Shown: positions 61,601-64,000 of the stretch, in pieces
Layout of the letters: every line of letters begins with the position of its first letter
Position numbering within the stretch: the first letter of the stretch is position 1
From: Acidovorax soli
GTDB lineage: Bacteria > Pseudomonadota > Gammaproteobacteria > Burkholderiales > Burkholderiaceae_C
DNA length: 64,000 nucleotides
Reading direction: 5' to 3'
Assembly: GCF_014207955.1 (NCBI RefSeq)
Contig: NZ_JACHLK010000012.1
Location: 124,001 to 188,000 of the forward strand
Notes under the pieces: model-generated
What the model saw: the letters and a program-made list of their open reading frames with translations, nothing else
Databases searched by the model: none
What the model was told of the DNA's origin: nothing
Made by a program: the position numbers and the translations under genes

Positions 61601-61815
61601 TGGCCCTGGCCACGGGCGCCGGTGCCGAAACGCGCTCGCAGATCGGCTGGGTGATCGTGGGCGGCATGTCGCTGGGCACGCTGCTCACCATCTTCGTCGT
61701 GCCCACCATGTACACCCTGTTCGCGCGCAAGGCCGTGCCCGGGGCCAACACCGCCGTGGCCGCGGAGGAGCCCGCCGAGCCCTTGCACCCGCCGCACGAC
61801 TACGTGGCGAAGTAG
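58660..61815 (+). CDS. RND (HAE1-family) efflux pump inner-membrane subunit
   Basis: 1051 aa. Starts MQLAELSIRRPVFATVLSLL as AcrB-type pumps do. Two repeated halves each with a large periplasmic loop and six helices. The proton-relay aspartates are in LAIGLVVDDAIVMLENIYRH and a conserved lysine-containing helix follows in the second half (GLITLVGLITKHGILIVEF). Only a short Gly-rich insert at about 525-532 (GRSGGGG) is unusual. It exports drugs, solvents or lipids by proton antiport and follows its adaptor after 42 bp. Confidence 0.96.
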   Translation: MQLAELSIRRPVFATVLSLLVLLIGAVSFTRLSVREYPKIDEPVVTVSVRYAGASAEVIESQVTKPLEDSIAGIDAVDVITSISRAEQSQISVRFRLEKDADNAAAEVRDRTARVRNRLPDAVDEPVIAKVEADASPVMWLAFSSDTRTPLEINDLLNRIVKPRLQTVTGVADVPIYGERRYAMRVWLDPERMAGYRLTTQDVEDAIRRNNLELPAGRIESQQREFSVTSQTDLASPAQFSNVVIRTVNGFPVRIRDVARVEEGAASDRSRVRLNGREAISLGVIRQATANPLELSAGVRAMLPTLKADLPPDIAIDIANDNSLFIDRSVKSVYTTIAEAVVLVALVIFVFLRTARASIIPIVTIPVSLVGSFALMSLAGFSINTLTLLALVLAIGLVVDDAIVMLENIYRHIEEGLDPFSAAIKGAREIGFAIVAMTLTLVAVYAPLAFTPGRTGRLFVEFALALAGAVVVSGFVALTLSPMMCSLLLKHNPNPNWFDRSMERWLTALSDAYGRLLRWVVTARWGGRSGGGGVRGALFQARWLVVLAMVASGAALVLVYPGMRQELSPLEDRGTILVNVTAPDGATLEYTNRYALELEKVGRDYPEFDRIFANIGNPTVAQGSVIYRTVDWENRSRSTLNMVRELQPKVVGLPGVNAFLITPPSLGQPFRARPLTYVIQTSDSYENLNAVSNAMMAEIAKNPGIISPEADLRLNKPELRIAVNRDRAADLGVSVDVVARAIETMLGGRTVTRYKRDSEQYDVIVQTQASGRTTPENIDSIYVRGRNDAMIPLSSLVNVKESVSPRELNHFGQRRSVTITANLSPEYSLGEALGFMDATAAKVLKPGYTTDLNGTSREFRSSQGALGIVFLLALVFIFLVLAAQFESFIDPLVIMVSVPLSMIGALLALKWSGGSLNVYSQIGLITLVGLITKHGILIVEFTNQLREQGLEMVDALVKASAQRLRPILMTTGAMVLGAIPLALATGAGAETRSQIGWVIVGGMSLGTLLTIFVVPTMYTLFARKAVPGANTAVAAEEPAEPLHPPHDYVAK

Positions 61816-61832
61816 GCACGGGTTCTTGCCTG

Positions 61833-63245
<1,413 letters not shown>

Positions 63246-63260
63246 GGTGTTGCAATATAC

Positions 63261-63281
63261 AACGTTCAATAATTGAACGTT
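63261..63281. promoter_or_regulatory. 21-bp palindrome, candidate activator-binding site
   Basis: AACGTTCAAT (63261-63270) and ATTGAACGTT (63272-63281) are perfect arms around one A. The centre is about 108 bp upstream of the predicted sigma-54 start site, a normal enhancer distance, and 15 bp before the activator's own start codon, allowing self-control. Confidence 0.75.
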
Positions 63282-63352
63282 TGTAGCAAATCGGTTCGCT
63301 TCCTGCCGAGGTTCTGGCGTGCCCGCAGGGGAGAGAAGGCCCGCATCGCCGA

Positions 63353-63367
63353 TGGCATGGTCCTTGC
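63353..63367 (+). promoter_or_regulatory. sigma-54 (-24/-12) promoter
   Basis: TGGCATG, four bases, TTGC: the GG (63354-63355) and GC (63366-63367) are at the required 12-bp offset and the hexamers match TGGCACG-N4-TTGC with one mismatch. The transcript would start near 63379, about 23 bp before the ligase ATG. Confidence 0.75.
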
Positions 63368-63401
63368 CCTTTGGCATGGCAATTCCTATCCTGCATCCGC
63401 C

Positions 63402-64000
63402 ATGGCCAACGCCCTTCTTCCCCTTGCCCCTTCCCTCGGTGCCGAACTGCGCCGTGCCGCCGCCGAGGTGCCGCAGCAGCCCTTCATCCGCATGGCCGCG
63501 GGCGAGTGGTCCTACCGCCAGATCGACGAGGCCAGCGACCGCCTGGCCACCGGCCTGCACGCCCAGGGCGTGCGCGCGGGCCACCATGTCAGCCTGATGC
63601 TGCCCAACTGCATCGAGATGGCGATCCTGTGGTTCGCCCTGGCCAAGCTGGGCGCGGTGGCGGCGCCGGTCAACACCTCGTTCCGCGGCGCGGCGCTGGC
63701 CGCCGCCGTCAACCTGGTGGAAAGCCGGCTGGCCGTGGTGCATGCCACCCTGCATGCCCAGTGGGCCGAGGTGCAGCCCGAATTGGCGACCGCCACCCAG
63801 GTCTTTTTGGTGGGCGAGGGTGGCGCACTGCCCGATGGTTGCCAGCCTTACAGCCTGCTGTGCAGCGTGGAGCCCACCGCGCTGGCCCTGCCGCGCCCCG
63901 AGGTCGCGCCCGATGCCCTGTGCCTGCTGCTCTACACCTCGGGTACCACCGGCCGCTCCAAGGCCGCCATGATCGCGCACCGCTTCGTGCTGGCCCAGGC
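63402..64000 (+). CDS. AMP-dependent acyl-CoA synthetase/ligase (partial, runs off the right edge)
   Basis: 199 codons visible. The ANL-family N-terminus is clear: [48 protein letters not shown], and the phosphate loop [14 protein letters not shown] near the window edge. It should activate a fatty or aromatic acid as acyl-AMP and then acyl-CoA. It faces a PAS-type sigma-54 activator across a -24/-12 promoter, so its substrate pathway is probably induced by a small molecule. No clear ribosome-binding site is seen. Confidence 0.93.
   Translation, partial: MANALLPLAPSLGAELRRAAAEVPQQPFIRMAAGEWSYRQIDEASDRLATGLHAQGVRAGHHVSLMLPNCIEMAILWFALAKLGAVAAPVNTSFRGAALAAAVNLVESRLAVVHATLHAQWAEVQPELATATQVFLVGEGGALPDGCQPYSLLCSVEPTALALPRPEVAPDALCLLLYTSGTTGRSKAAMIAHRFVLAQ

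Noticed and set aside
63376-63394. A second -24/-12 promoter at the repeated TGGCATGG
   Set aside because: The downstream half (TTCC) does not supply the GC at the -12 position, unlike the element at 63353.

Overview
The window is GC-rich chromosomal DNA. Its gene content and order suggest a Comamonadaceae betaproteobacterium of the Acidovorax/Alicycliphilus type: a Bug-family solute receptor, a type B L31, a tandem ppk-sixA, a pst-pho operon in the order pstSCAB-phoU-phoB-phoR, an AddA/AddB-like exonuclease pair, and dispersed intergenic hairpin repeats. It looks like stable core chromosome. I see no prophage, insertion sequence, CRISPR array, tRNA or rRNA.

Layout. 1-4.2 kb: a catabolic cluster (CoA-transferase, Bug receptor, acyl-CoA dehydrogenase) with a divergent LysR regulator. 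4.3-6.5 kb: two overlapping genes of unknown function and azurin. 6.7-11.6 kb: two convergent cyclic-di-GMP enzymes, a PAS-GGDEF protein and a PAS-GGDEF-EAL protein. 11.7-28.2 kb: a phosphate-economy district. It holds an OlsB-like acyltransferase, a PlcP-like metallophosphoesterase and a GT4 glycosyltransferase in one tightly coupled operon. These are followed by polyphosphate kinase, SixA, a histone-like protein, exopolyphosphatase, a fasciclin lipoprotein and pstSCAB-phoU-phoBR. Pho-box-like repeats at 11-nt spacing lie before ppk and pstS, with weaker versions before the olsB-like gene and the fasciclin gene. The simplest reading is that phosphate uptake, polyphosphate turnover and replacement of phospholipids by ornithine lipids and glycolipids are encoded side by side under PhoB.

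28.1-44 kb: a MATE exporter overlapping a GT39-like membrane protein, L31, a citrate synthase with an N-terminal helix-turn-helix facing an unusual CoA-transferase, rho, trxA, the AddB/AddA-like pair and a BaiN-type flavoprotein. 44-53 kb: a TetR/DUF4345 pair with twin operators, a chemoreceptor, the replication/repair run dnaX-ybaB-recR, a MAPEG-like protein, a Tat-exported solute receptor and a DUF3096 miniprotein. dnaX carries an A9 run whose slippage would make a short gamma-like product. 53-64 kb: mltD, gloB and a methyltransferase whose start codons overlap head to head, rnhA, an RND efflux pair, and a sigma-54 activator facing an acyl-CoA ligase. That last pair is separated by a clear -24/-12 promoter and an upstream palindrome.

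Start codons were chosen from ribosome-binding sites, overlaps and family N-termini. All regulatory calls rest on reading the sequence only.
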